Positions 18,091 through 26,697 of a stretch of DNA of 64,000 bases are shown here, piece after piece (within the stretch, counting starts at the first letter, position 1; every line of letters starts with the position of its first letter). The notes below the pieces were generated by a model. It had not been told where the DNA came from. It saw nothing but the letters and a program-made list of their open reading frames with translations, and ran no database searches. Source of the DNA: Tunturibacter gelidoferens (lineage in GTDB: Bacteria; Acidobacteriota; Terriglobia; Terriglobales; Acidobacteriaceae); contig NZ_CP132938.1 of the NCBI RefSeq assembly GCF_040358255.1, positions 3,596,001 to 3,660,000 on the forward strand. The letters are read 5' to 3'. A program made the translations under genes and the position numbers.

Positions 18091-19908
18091 ATGGACAGGC
18101 TGCGGATGAGGACGACGCTGCTGATCCCTTTGCTCATTCTCTCGTTCGGTTGCACACTGCTGAGTCTTCTGGTGATCCGCACCATCGTTCAACAGCAGAC
18201 TCGGACGGATCTCGCATCTGACCTCCAACACTCAGTCAAGACCTACCAGAACCTACAACGTCAGCAGCGTGAACTCTTAGCGCGAGAGTCTGCACTTCTA
18301 GCTGACCTGCCAAGTCTGAAGTCTCTAATGACCACCTACGATCCCATAACCATCGAGGATGGCGGAATTGAGTTCTGGCAGGTGAGTGGATGCGACTTCT
18401 TCGCGCTACTTGATCAAAACGGAAGACTCATCGTTTCCTACAATCGCGGCGCGGCGCTCGACCATTCAGGGGTAGCACACGGGCTCGAGATGGAACGCTA
18501 CAAACCTGGAGAGCCAATCTTGCTTTCCCTAGACGACCGCATATACGAAATCTCGACACAGCCACTCTACTTTGGGCTAAAGGAGCACGGAACTCTCCTC
18601 GGATTTGTCGCTGTGGGATACCCCATCGATGAACATGTCGCCCGCGAGGTTAGCGAAGCAGCTGCGGCGCAGGTTGCCTTCTCCGTTCACGGTAGAGTTG
18701 TGGTCAGCACATTGAGTCCAGTGTTACAGCAGGAGCTCGTCGCTCGGGGCGGGGACCTGTTGGAGATGCCGACGCAGAACAAGAAAATTCAACTTGGGAA
18801 GATGGACTATCTCGCGGCATCTGAGCGACTCACCACCTCTGCCAGACAGGAGAGCGCAATGGAGATACCTCAGCTTGTTGTCTTGAAGTCATTCGAAGAA
18901 GCCACGCAGTTGGTGAATAGAGTGAACCGCTGGGTCCTTGCGCTTGCTCTTGTGGCTCTAGTTGTCGGATCGGGAATGTTGGTTTCCATCTCACGTACCC
19001 TCACCCGCCCTATAGAAACCCTTGTAGAGGGTACTCGGGCGCTAGCTCAAGGTAACTTTGACTATCAACTCAATGAGGACGGAGCAGCGGAGATAAGGGA
19101 GCTAAGCAGAGCCTTTGAGCGTATGCGGATTCAGCTGCGTCGCACCCAACATGACCTGCTCGACGCAGAGAGACTTGCAACAATCGGGCGAATGGCGAGT
19201 TCCATTTCCCATGATCTAAGGCATTATCTTTCGGCGATGTATGCCAATGCCGAATTTATGAGTGGCGTAAATATATCTCAGCCGGAGCGTGAAGAGTTAA
19301 TGCTCGAAGTGCAAGCGGCCGTTCAAGGGATGACCGATCTTCTTGACTCGCTGCTCCTCTTCACTCAAACCGGCCGAGCACTCCATCCCGAGTTTGAATC
19401 AATCGCACTTATGATCCAGCGAGCGGTGAGCATGGTCCGTTCCCATCCTGCGGGTCGAGACGTCAAAATAACTCTCATCGGTCTATCTTCACTCGAAGCA
19501 TGGATCGACGCCAAAAAACTGGGCCGCGCCGTTTACAATCTGCTCCTGAATGCCTGTCAAGCTGCAAAGCGTGGCCAAGGTCCTCCTACCGTTACTCTGA
19601 CTCTCATCGAAAACGAGCGGTCGATTCAGATCAGAATTGTTGATAGTGGACCGGGTGTGCCGGCCGCTGTTCGCCAAAAAATATTCTTACCATTCGTAAG
19701 CGAGAGCAGGGAAAGCGGGACGGGGCTTGGCCTGACTCTTGCTCAACAAATTGCGCAAGAGCACGGCGGCGGGATTGAGCTCGAAGAAACCGCCGAAGGC
19801 GATACCGTGTTCACGATCAATCTACTAAGAGCGTCGTTACTCGCACTCGGTGCCGCGGTCGAAAAGAAGACTTCCCCCACATATATCCCCGTCCATGAAA
19901 AAGGTTGA
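18091..19908 (+). CDS. Membrane histidine kinase with periplasmic sensor and HAMP domain
   Basis: About 605 residues from ATG 18091, chosen because it opens directly onto the first membrane segment (TTLLIPLLILSFGCTLLSLLV). The frame extends upstream to 18025, inside the regulator gene. Order: membrane segment, a periplasmic sensor of about 240 residues (Cache-like by length and strand pattern), a second membrane segment (WVLALALVALVVGSGMLV), HAMP, a histidine box SISHDLRHYLSAM, and an HATPase domain with N box NLLLNACQAA, G1 DSGPGVP and G2 GTGLGLTLA. The H-box has HDLRHYL where most kinases have HxLRxPL, i.e. the usual proline is absent. It is the partner of the regulator just upstream. Confidence 0.92.
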   Translation: MDRLRMRTTLLIPLLILSFGCTLLSLLVIRTIVQQQTRTDLASDLQHSVKTYQNLQRQQRELLARESALLADLPSLKSLMTTYDPITIEDGGIEFWQVSGCDFFALLDQNGRLIVSYNRGAALDHSGVAHGLEMERYKPGEPILLSLDDRIYEISTQPLYFGLKEHGTLLGFVAVGYPIDEHVAREVSEAAAAQVAFSVHGRVVVSTLSPVLQQELVARGGDLLEMPTQNKKIQLGKMDYLAASERLTTSARQESAMEIPQLVVLKSFEEATQLVNRVNRWVLALALVALVVGSGMLVSISRTLTRPIETLVEGTRALAQGNFDYQLNEDGAAEIRELSRAFERMRIQLRRTQHDLLDAERLATIGRMASSISHDLRHYLSAMYANAEFMSGVNISQPEREELMLEVQAAVQGMTDLLDSLLLFTQTGRALHPEFESIALMIQRAVSMVRSHPAGRDVKITLIGLSSLEAWIDAKKLGRAVYNLLLNACQAAKRGQGPPTVTLTLIENERSIQIRIVDSGPGVPAAVRQKIFLPFVSESRESGTGLGLTLAQQIAQEHGGGIELEETAEGDTVFTINLLRASLLALGAAVEKKTSPTYIPVHEKG

Positions 19909-19911
19909 GGA

Positions 19912-21492
19912 ATGAGAGAGACCGGTTTCTGCTTTCTCGCTTGTCTGATACTAACCGGATTGCGCGCCTCGTTGTACGCGCAATCGACCGTTCCTGTTTC
20001 GGCTGCAGCATCGTCGTTGTCTTCGCCTGCTGATGCGCGCTCCGCCAAACTGGAACAGAGAATCGAGACGATATCGTCATCCCTTGATGAGGCCCATCAG
20101 CAACTCGAGCAGTCTCGGAAGGAGATTCTGCAACTACAGCGAGAGCTCTTACTCATTAAGGAACAGCTGGCAGCCACTCAGCCTGTCCATTCCGAACAAT
20201 CCAGCGCCGATAATAGTAATGTCGACGTGGCAAAGACGACTGCTTCAGCGATCGAAGATCTGCAGGAAAGGCAACAGACTCTGGAGGAACAGGTCAAGCT
20301 CCATGAGCAGACCAAAATTGAGAGTGATTCGAAGTACCCGGTTCGCATCACTGGTCTGATCCTCTTCAACTCTTTCATCAACAAGGGTATCGTTGACAAT
20401 ATTGACCTTCCGGAAGTTGCTCTGAGCGCGAGTAACGATTCAGGCGATGGCAGTGGCGGCGCAGGTTTTCGTCAGACCATTCTCGGCTTACAGGGGTTCG
20501 GCCCCAGAATCGCCGGGGCAAAAACCTCCGCTGACGTCAATTTGGACTTCTTCGGCGGGCTCGCTTATGGCAGTTCTGCGACTTCGGCTGGTATCGTCCG
20601 CATGCGGACTGCTAGTATCAATCTGGATTGGGAGCATGATTCAATTCAGGCGGGAATGGTTGGGCCGTTGATCTCACCTCTATCGCCTACATCTTATGCG
20701 ACGGTCGCCGAACCCAGTCTGTCCGGCGCAGGAAACTTGTGGACATGGTCGCCACAGCTACGCTATGCACACCAAACTCCCCTTCAGTCTGGTAGGCAGC
20801 TGCAGTTTGAATTTGGACTATGGGATCCGCAGACTGCGGGTTACAGTACAAATCTTCTCTTTCGCTCTCCCAGCCCAGGCGAATATTCCAAACAGCCAGC
20901 CTATGAGTCGCGGATATCCTATGGGACTGCGAAGGACTTCTACGGTAATTCTGCCAGCGAGCATCCTCTTCAGATCGGTCTAGGTGGATACTACAGCAGG
21001 CAGAGTTATCCCTACGGAGAGAGCTTGGATACCTGGGCGGTCACGGCGGACTGGCGCGTGCCCTTAAGTAATCACTTTGAAGTCAGCGGTGAAGGATATC
21101 GCGGCCGCGGGTTAGGCGGGTTGGGCGGCGGAGTCTATAAGGACATTGTCGTCGGCATCAATCCTGTTACCGGCCAAGATTCCTACCGCGGCTTGAACGC
21201 GATCGGCGGCTGGGCCCAATTCAAAACGCGCTATAACCGATCGATCGAGGTAAACACGAGTCTGGGTCTCGATGATGGCTTTGCGGGCGATTTTCACGCT
21301 CTCCAGTTTCCGGCGGCAGCAACTGCAGTGCAACTTCGCGCTCGCAACGAGATGTTTGTTGCCAACCTGATTTATAGACCAAAGACCTATATCATCCTCT
21401 CGCCGGAGTACCGAAGAATTTGGACCTGGCCCATCTATGGTTCTGGCTCCACAGCGGACATTTTTACGCTTTCAGCGGGATATCAGTTTTAG
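19912..21492 (+). CDS. Outer-membrane porin-like beta-barrel protein with coiled-coil N-terminus
   Basis: A 526-residue protein. It has a signal peptide (FCFLACLILTGLRASLYAQ), then a heptad-like coiled coil at residues about 45-130 (repeated Glu/Gln/Leu, with LEQRIETISSSLDEA and LQERQQTLEEQ), then a long beta-strand-rich region ending in aromatic F (SAGYQF), the usual terminal signature of outer-membrane barrels. This plan is that of DcaP-like or OprO-like porins whose coiled coil spans the periplasm. It starts three bases after the kinase stop, so it is probably co-transcribed with the two-component genes, and the copper protein follows 12 bases later. Solute unknown. Confidence 0.8.
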   Translation: MRETGFCFLACLILTGLRASLYAQSTVPVSAAASSLSSPADARSAKLEQRIETISSSLDEAHQQLEQSRKEILQLQRELLLIKEQLAATQPVHSEQSSADNSNVDVAKTTASAIEDLQERQQTLEEQVKLHEQTKIESDSKYPVRITGLILFNSFINKGIVDNIDLPEVALSASNDSGDGSGGAGFRQTILGLQGFGPRIAGAKTSADVNLDFFGGLAYGSSATSAGIVRMRTASINLDWEHDSIQAGMVGPLISPLSPTSYATVAEPSLSGAGNLWTWSPQLRYAHQTPLQSGRQLQFEFGLWDPQTAGYSTNLLFRSPSPGEYSKQPAYESRISYGTAKDFYGNSASEHPLQIGLGGYYSRQSYPYGESLDTWAVTADWRVPLSNHFEVSGEGYRGRGLGGLGGGVYKDIVVGINPVTGQDSYRGLNAIGGWAQFKTRYNRSIEVNTSLGLDDGFAGDFHALQFPAAATAVQLRARNEMFVANLIYRPKTYIILSPEYRRIWTWPIYGSGSTADIFTLSAGYQF

Positions 21493-21504
21493 GAGAATTA
21501 GATA

Positions 21505-22245
21505 GTGCTGAGGCTGCCGAGGTCGATGACCCTACGATGCTGGTTCCTTCTGATGGGAATTGCGGCGCCGCAGCTATGTGCCCAGGGTGTCGAGGTCTCC
21601 GCGAAGGTGCTTCTGCGTGCGTCATCACCTTCGAATGATAGAAAAAACCATAACTCCCCCAGCGTTGAGAACGTAGTCTTATGGCTTTCACCCTTGAAGC
21701 CTGGAACAACGGTGCCTCCGTCACCGGCGCGTCAACCTCTATATCGTTTGGTCCAAAAAGATAAAATGTTCGCTCCACATCTGCTCGTTGTCCCTACTGG
21801 CACCTCCGTACAATTTCCTAATGAAGATCCCTTCTTTCACAATGTATTTTCGCTTTTTAACGGAAAACGTTTCGACCTTGGTTTGTATGAATCGGGTACA
21901 ACCCGTTCTGTACGCTTCGACCGAGAAGGGGTCTCGTATATCTTCTGCAATATTCATCCCGAGATGGGAGCAGTTATCCTTGCGATAAGTACTCCCTACT
22001 ATGGGGTCTCGGCAAAAAACGGAGTCGTCTCGATCCGCAACGTCCCACCCGGAGGCTATCGTCTAAGCGTATGGAGCGAAAACGGGGAGCCCGTGGATCA
22101 AACCGCGGGTGAGCAAGTCATCCAAGTTTTATCCGAACCGGTGAATCTCGGGAATATCACGCTGCAAACTACGGCCGATGCGCTAGCACGTCATGAAAAC
22201 AAGTTTGGTCAGGACTATAAGCCAAGTCACGACCTCCACTATTAG
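21505..22245 (+). CDS. Secreted type-1 copper (plastocyanin-like) protein, MauL/methylamine-utilisation-like
   Basis: A 246-residue protein starting at GTG 21505, with AGGAGA immediately upstream. A signal peptide (WFLLMGIAAPQLCAQ) is followed by a cupredoxin domain with H112 (FFHNVFS) and C148-N-I-H151-P-E-M154, the four ligands of a type-1 blue copper site. Residues about 165-230 look like a small carboxypeptidase-regulatory-like strand domain (VVSIRNVPPGGYRLSVWSENG). Proteins of this make-up are often labelled methylamine-utilisation protein, although no methylamine genes are present. It would be a periplasmic electron carrier or copper-binding protein. It is the last gene of the regulator/kinase/porin/cupredoxin run. 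Confidence 0.85.
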   Translation: MLRLPRSMTLRCWFLLMGIAAPQLCAQGVEVSAKVLLRASSPSNDRKNHNSPSVENVVLWLSPLKPGTTVPPSPARQPLYRLVQKDKMFAPHLLVVPTGTSVQFPNEDPFFHNVFSLFNGKRFDLGLYESGTTRSVRFDREGVSYIFCNIHPEMGAVILAISTPYYGVSAKNGVVSIRNVPPGGYRLSVWSENGEPVDQTAGEQVIQVLSEPVNLGNITLQTTADALARHENKFGQDYKPSHDLHY

Positions 22246-22269
22246 TTTTTAAGCTGGCTGAGGTATAAG

Positions 22270-22640
22270 AGCATACTGAGGAGCGTCCGGTCTACGCGCA
22301 CAATCTACTTCTACGGAAAAGGCCCAGGCTTTCGTATTTACATCCGGTGGATTCTTGGACAGATGGTTCGCACGCGCCGGCAGGTTAATCCGTCCTTCGA
22401 TGATCCAGAGTCTTTTGTCTCTCCGCCCGACGCTCCCCTCAAGAACATCTCGATTCAACTCGAAGGCGACCGACTGAAACTGCACTGCACCATACACAAG
22501 GTCCTTTCCATGCCTATAGAACTGGTTGGCACCCTTACCCTACTTCAGACGGACGCGTGCAGTTTCACGTCACAAAACTAGACGTGCTGAAGATCCCGTT
22601 GAAAGAACTTCTTTGGGGATTTCATGTTGCACTATCCGAG
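22270..22640 (+). pseudogene. Remnant of an unidentified protein gene, frameshifted
   Basis: Two coding-like pieces lie in different frames: one read through 22273-22540 (containing PPDAPLKNISIQLEGDRLKL) and a second from about 22550 to 22635 (QFHVTKLDVLKIPLKELLWG). Read together across a frameshift near 22545 they make a plausible continuous protein with alternating strands, of a kind I associate with conserved acidobacterial proteins of unknown function. No start codon suits the first piece. The second piece ends where the opposite-strand GH3 remnant ends. I infer a decayed gene; its identity is not established. Confidence 0.45.
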
Positions 22641-23089
22641 TGGTCTCCTCCGCGGCAATGGACTGTGCATGCTCAGCCACGGCAGGGTCTCACGAGGAAG
22701 CCATGCCCAGGGGTACTGGGAACTCCGTATCAAATCCGTGGATAACATCGAAGCCAAACAAGATGGGTATGTGCAGGCGCTGCTCAGTCATCGCAGATCT
22801 TCTGCAGACGATTAATCTCTTTCGGGTCGGTTAGGAACAGAAACGATCCCACCTCGCCATGTCTAACGCGGTCTTCATAGCTCACTGGATCGGTCTTAAC
22901 ACCAGGGATTGGAAGTTTTATGTAGAAGGGCTGATTAAGCTGCCCTATCTTTTCTGCGGTTGTCATCTGTTTCAGTAAGGCATCTGCGCGATCCACATCG
23001 TCGGGCAATGTGGGAGTTTGGGTTTGCGCTACTCCACAAAGAAGCAGACCGGCGACGCTTAGGGAAAGACAGACTTCCAACCTGACCAT
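22640..23089 (-). pseudogene. Truncated and frameshifted GH3 beta-glucosidase (BglX-like) remnant
   Basis: From an ATG at 23089 comes an intact signal peptide and then typical GH3 N-terminal sequence (LLKQMTTAEKIGQLNQP, RVRHGEVGSFLFL, KEINRLQK). This frame ends at 22784. Shifting frame near 22790, the minus strand continues with RLHIPILFGFDVIHGFDT, FPVPLGMASS, then a TGA, then DPAVAEHAQSIAAEET to about 22650. This is the normal continuation of the family, with the TGA sitting where the conserved Trp of SWDP is expected. The remaining 550 or more residues, including the catalytic Asp, are absent. The gene is dead: one frameshift, one nonsense codon and a large 3' deletion. Confidence 0.85.
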
Positions 23090-23345
23090 GAAGACCTCTC
23101 GAAATTCTGTTGATCGGTGTCTGAATCAAGCCGCCCACAGCAACACAAAAATATAAACGCTTAGAAATAACAAACTGAACGGCACCAGTCGTAACAATCG
23201 CAAATGCGTCCAGACAGATGCAGAGAGGCTAGCACGTTTGCGCCAAATTGCTTTGTGCGGTCTCCATATGAAAGTAATGAGCTTCTGCTACTCTAACGTT
23301 TATCAAGACAGGGCCAGAAATTCTCAAGTTACCTTGGAGAGCGCC

Positions 23346-25463
23346 ATGCCTTTCGATCTGATTTCACGCAAGTCTACTCATTTTGTCCTGTGGAGTCCCG
23401 GGACAGTGGCGAACGCTCCCGTCCTGATCATCGGCCAATTTCAGCAAGGCAATCCCCCTACCTTGGCGGTCGCAAACCGCTTTCCTATGACACCCGCAGC
23501 AGGGGTCACCGGTCTGTGGGAGATCGCCGCCACTTCTTGCGGGCTCGTGGATGGCTCTATCTACCACTACTGGTTTGCGGTGCAGAGCACCAACCCCAAC
23601 CGTCCCGGCGGTCCCATCCCCTGCACTGACCCCACGGCTTGGACCGTTGACTGGCGGCTCCTTCCGCCGCCGCTCGCTTCCCCCTTCATCGACGAAGACC
23701 GGCAGCCTGCGGCGGTCGTGCTATTCCGCGACGGCCTCCTGCAGCCGAGCGATCCGGGCGGTGAGCAGTTGACCCTCTCCGATGATCCGCTCGCGAACAC
23801 CCTCCCGCAGAACAATCAACTCGTTATCTACGAGTTGCCCACGGCATGGGCTCGCACCGCGACAGGGAGCGTTGGCATAGGCACGGGGAGCTTTCAGGAC
23901 GTCCGTGCGCTCATTGAAGCGGGTGCAACGGGCAAGAACCTCAGCGATCTCGCCGTCACCGCGGCCGGTAACACTTATCTCACCGATCTGGGCATTAACG
24001 CGCTCGAACTCCTTCCTCCCGCCGACAGTTTCTTCAAGCGAGAGTGGGGCTACGATACGGCACATTATCTGGCGGCGGACTCCGAGCTTGGTCAGCCCGA
24101 TGGCAACAGCTGGCCGACCACAAACAGAGACCTTTCTGACCTCGTCAAGGCATGTCATCAACAGCAAATCCGATTCTTCGTCGATATGGTGATGGCCTTC
24201 TCACGCAACGAGGCCTACCAGCACATCGCGTTCGATCAATTTTGTATCGACGACCCCGCACACAATCAAAGCGATCCCGACGCGCTCACATCCCGCTCGA
24301 CGTCCGGAAATCCACAGATCAGAGACGGCTTTGGGAGCACACTCTTCCGCTACACTCGCCCACTCACCGCTTCCTTCTACGACCCCGAATCTGGTGTGGA
24401 CCAGCCAGCATTGGTTCCTGCCCGCCAGCACATGTACACCCAACTCACCCGCTGGATGACTGACTTTCACGTCGACGGCATTCGCATCGACAGCGTGGAG
24501 AACGTAGCTAACTGGGACTTCGTTCAGGGCTTCAAAGACCGAGCCCGCGCACTCTTCGCCCAGCGCTGGGCTACGCAGCGTCTCGGCGCGGGTGCAGACT
24601 CTCACTTCCTCGTGGTCGGCGAAGAGCTCTCCGTGCCTCTCGCCCTGCTAACGCAGAATCGCCTCGATGGCCTCTGGAACGATCACTTCCGTGTATTGGT
24701 GCGGGCCGCAGTTCGTGGCGTGAATGCCGCCGCAGAGGGCGAGCCGACCTTCGAGTGGACGGTGCGCAAAGCTATCGATTGCAGAAACCTCGGGTTCACC
24801 GACGGCACGCAGGCTGTAAATTACATCACCTCGCACGACGTTGAGGGCCCGGGACGGGAACGCCTCTTTACCTCATTCGCCAAATTTGCCGGCTTCGCGC
24901 CTGCTGATGCGGTCCGTCGCATCAAACTCGCCTTTACCTGCCTGCTCACAGCGGTGGGCGTTCCAATGATTCTGGCAGGCGAAGAATTCGCCGACCTGCA
25001 CACTCGCTTTGACGTGAACGGCAATGTCTCACAGGATGGAGGCAAACAGGTGGCTCCAGTGCACTTCGAGTTGCTGGACAACGTCAACGACCCAATTCAG
25101 CAGGCAGTCGTGTTATTGCGTCAGGACCTTCTGGCTTATGTCTCTCGCTTGGTGCATTTGCGCACTAGCAGTCTGGCGCTCAGCGTCAACGACACATCTT
25201 TTCTCCATGTAGACTTCAACGACGGCAAGCGCGTCGTGGTGTGGCAGCGGGGCCCCGGCTCAGACGGCTCCCTCGTCATTGTGCTTGCCAATTTCTCCGA
25301 CTTCAACACTGATACTTCCATTGGCTCCTCAGCAGAATATGTTGTGCCCAATTGGCCAAGCGGGCAGTCGTGGCGCGAGATCACACAGGAGAGAAACGTT
25401 CCTGCTAATTTTGCCGGTCGCGAGCCAATCTTTGCCTGGGAAGCAAAGGTGTACGTTTCGTAG
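23346..25463 (+). CDS. GH13 (alpha-amylase family) glycoside hydrolase
   Basis: About 705 residues from ATG 23346, chosen because GGAGAGCGCC stands just in front; the frame is open upstream to 23238. Residues 1-105 form an N-terminal beta domain (THFVLWSP, IYHYWFAV) like the CBM48-type domain of branching/debranching enzymes. The catalytic barrel follows: region I FFVDMVMAF, region II DGIRIDSVEN with nucleophile D382, region III VVGEEL with acid/base E426, region IV YITSHDVE with D498. A C-terminal beta sandwich ends the protein. No signal peptide, so it is probably cytoplasmic, acting on alpha-glucans or oligosaccharides. Exact specificity cannot be told. Confidence 0.88.
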   Translation: MPFDLISRKSTHFVLWSPGTVANAPVLIIGQFQQGNPPTLAVANRFPMTPAAGVTGLWEIAATSCGLVDGSIYHYWFAVQSTNPNRPGGPIPCTDPTAWTVDWRLLPPPLASPFIDEDRQPAAVVLFRDGLLQPSDPGGEQLTLSDDPLANTLPQNNQLVIYELPTAWARTATGSVGIGTGSFQDVRALIEAGATGKNLSDLAVTAAGNTYLTDLGINALELLPPADSFFKREWGYDTAHYLAADSELGQPDGNSWPTTNRDLSDLVKACHQQQIRFFVDMVMAFSRNEAYQHIAFDQFCIDDPAHNQSDPDALTSRSTSGNPQIRDGFGSTLFRYTRPLTASFYDPESGVDQPALVPARQHMYTQLTRWMTDFHVDGIRIDSVENVANWDFVQGFKDRARALFAQRWATQRLGAGADSHFLVVGEELSVPLALLTQNRLDGLWNDHFRVLVRAAVRGVNAAAEGEPTFEWTVRKAIDCRNLGFTDGTQAVNYITSHDVEGPGRERLFTSFAKFAGFAPADAVRRIKLAFTCLLTAVGVPMILAGEEFADLHTRFDVNGNVSQDGGKQVAPVHFELLDNVNDPIQQAVVLLRQDLLAYVSRLVHLRTSSLALSVNDTSFLHVDFNDGKRVVVWQRGPGSDGSLVIVLANFSDFNTDTSIGSSAEYVVPNWPSGQSWREITQERNVPANFAGREPIFAWEAKVYVS

Positions 25464-25920
25464 ACACTGCGGGCTGTCTTCTATCGGAACATTGAGTGAT
25501 TGGTAACCAGCGAACAGCCACCTTCTGTTTCTGGATTGCGTCCACGCTCTAAAACGCGGCCGCGAGCGAAGACGCCATAGCAGCAAGTAACAGAGAACCA
25601 AACTGAATGCTCGAAGCCGGCAACGGCTGCCGTTATAGACGGGAGAGGTGGGATCGAGCAAAGGCGTGAGCTGACTCTCAGCTTGAGACGGACAGCAAGA
25701 CTTCACTCGAGATTCTAAGAGGAAATACCGATCAAAACGTGATAATGCTTTATTCACCTGTAGGCGTGTGGGTGGTCTGAGTTGCACGTTGTTGATTATG
25801 GATCTGACGGGAGACGGGGAATTCACGTTAGCAGGTAAATGCGCTTTTCTGTGCACTTTATGTTGTGAGCGGGAAAGGTTCGCCATTCAATCGGCAGGTG
25901 TGGACTCACTCGCATCTAAT
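25464..25920. other. Gap between the convergent GH13 and LytTR genes
   Basis: About 457 bases. A minus-strand frame (25329-25886) covers it but overlaps the end of the GH13 gene and has no recognisable domain or ribosome-binding site, so I see nothing here I can support. Because the flanking genes converge, terminators are expected, but no clear hairpin with a T-run was found. Confidence 0.4.
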
Positions 25921-26697
25921 TCAAGATGACCTGTTGGCTGCTACTAAATTCAGCCATCCGCTCTTGCTCATCTTTAGTCTTTGTCCACGTGTTAGGGTCA
26001 CCGATCCCTCGCTACGACCTTCTCGCGCCACCTCACGGACATAGTCCATGTTCACAATCGTCGAGCGATGAATCCGCACGAACCGATTGGGATCAAGTGT
26101 GTTGGCCAACTGCTTGACTGTCTCCCGCAACATGAAGCTCTTTGTCCCAACATGCAGGCAAGAGTAGTAGTCTGCGGCCTCGATCCACTCGATCTCTTGA
26201 ATATTGACCACCATGTCTTTTGTGCCGTTCGGTACGAGCAGGCGCTTCGGATACTCCTTCCCGCCGACTCCGTGCATTCCCACTTCGGTGAGCACCTGTT
26301 TCAGACGCTCTTGGTTCAGTAATGCGGTGTTCGAAGCGACCCGCTCCTTGGCGCGGGCCAAGGTGGCTTTCAGCCGTTCAGGCTCTACAGGTTTGGTCAG
26401 GTAGTCGAGCGCATGCACCTCAAACGCTTGAAGCGCATGTTGGTTGTGGGCTGTCACAAAGACTGTCACCGGCATTTGGGTTGGACGCATCTGCTCGATC
26501 ACTTCGAAGCCTCCCCTGCCTGGCATCTGAATATCGAGAAACAGAACATCGACCTGTTGTGCCTTCAGCGAAGCCAACACCTCGCTGCCGTTTCTGCACT
26601 CGCCAACCACTTCTATCTCGTCGTCTCCGGCGAGAAGAAAGCGCAGCCGTTCGCGGGCTAGTGGTTCGTCGTCGGCAATGAGTGCTCTGAGTGTCAT
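25921..26697 (-). CDS. LytTR-family response regulator
   Basis: A 258-residue protein. The receiver domain (ADDEPLARERL, phospho-acceptor Asp in VLFLDIQMPGRGG, K in YLTKPVEP) occupies residues 1-120, and a LytTR DNA-binding domain lies at about 150-250 (IEWIEAADYYSCLHV, FVRIHRSTIVNMDYV). LytTR regulators bind paired direct repeats upstream of their targets. The ATG lies inside the end of the histidine kinase gene (four-base overlap), so the two are translationally coupled. The divergent RND efflux pair at 28188 is a possible target. No other gene is co-oriented downstream. Confidence 0.92.
   Translation of the reverse strand: MTLRALIADDEPLARERLRFLLAGDDEIEVVGECRNGSEVLASLKAQQVDVLFLDIQMPGRGGFEVIEQMRPTQMPVTVFVTAHNQHALQAFEVHALDYLTKPVEPERLKATLARAKERVASNTALLNQERLKQVLTEVGMHGVGGKEYPKRLLVPNGTKDMVVNIQEIEWIEAADYYSCLHVGTKSFMLRETVKQLANTLDPNRFVRIHRSTIVNMDYVREVAREGRSEGSVTLTRGQRLKMSKSGWLNLVAANRSS

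Noticed and set aside
25329..25886. 185-codon minus-strand frame after the GH13 gene
   Set aside because: It overlaps the conserved 3' end of the GH13 gene and has no recognisable domain or start signal.
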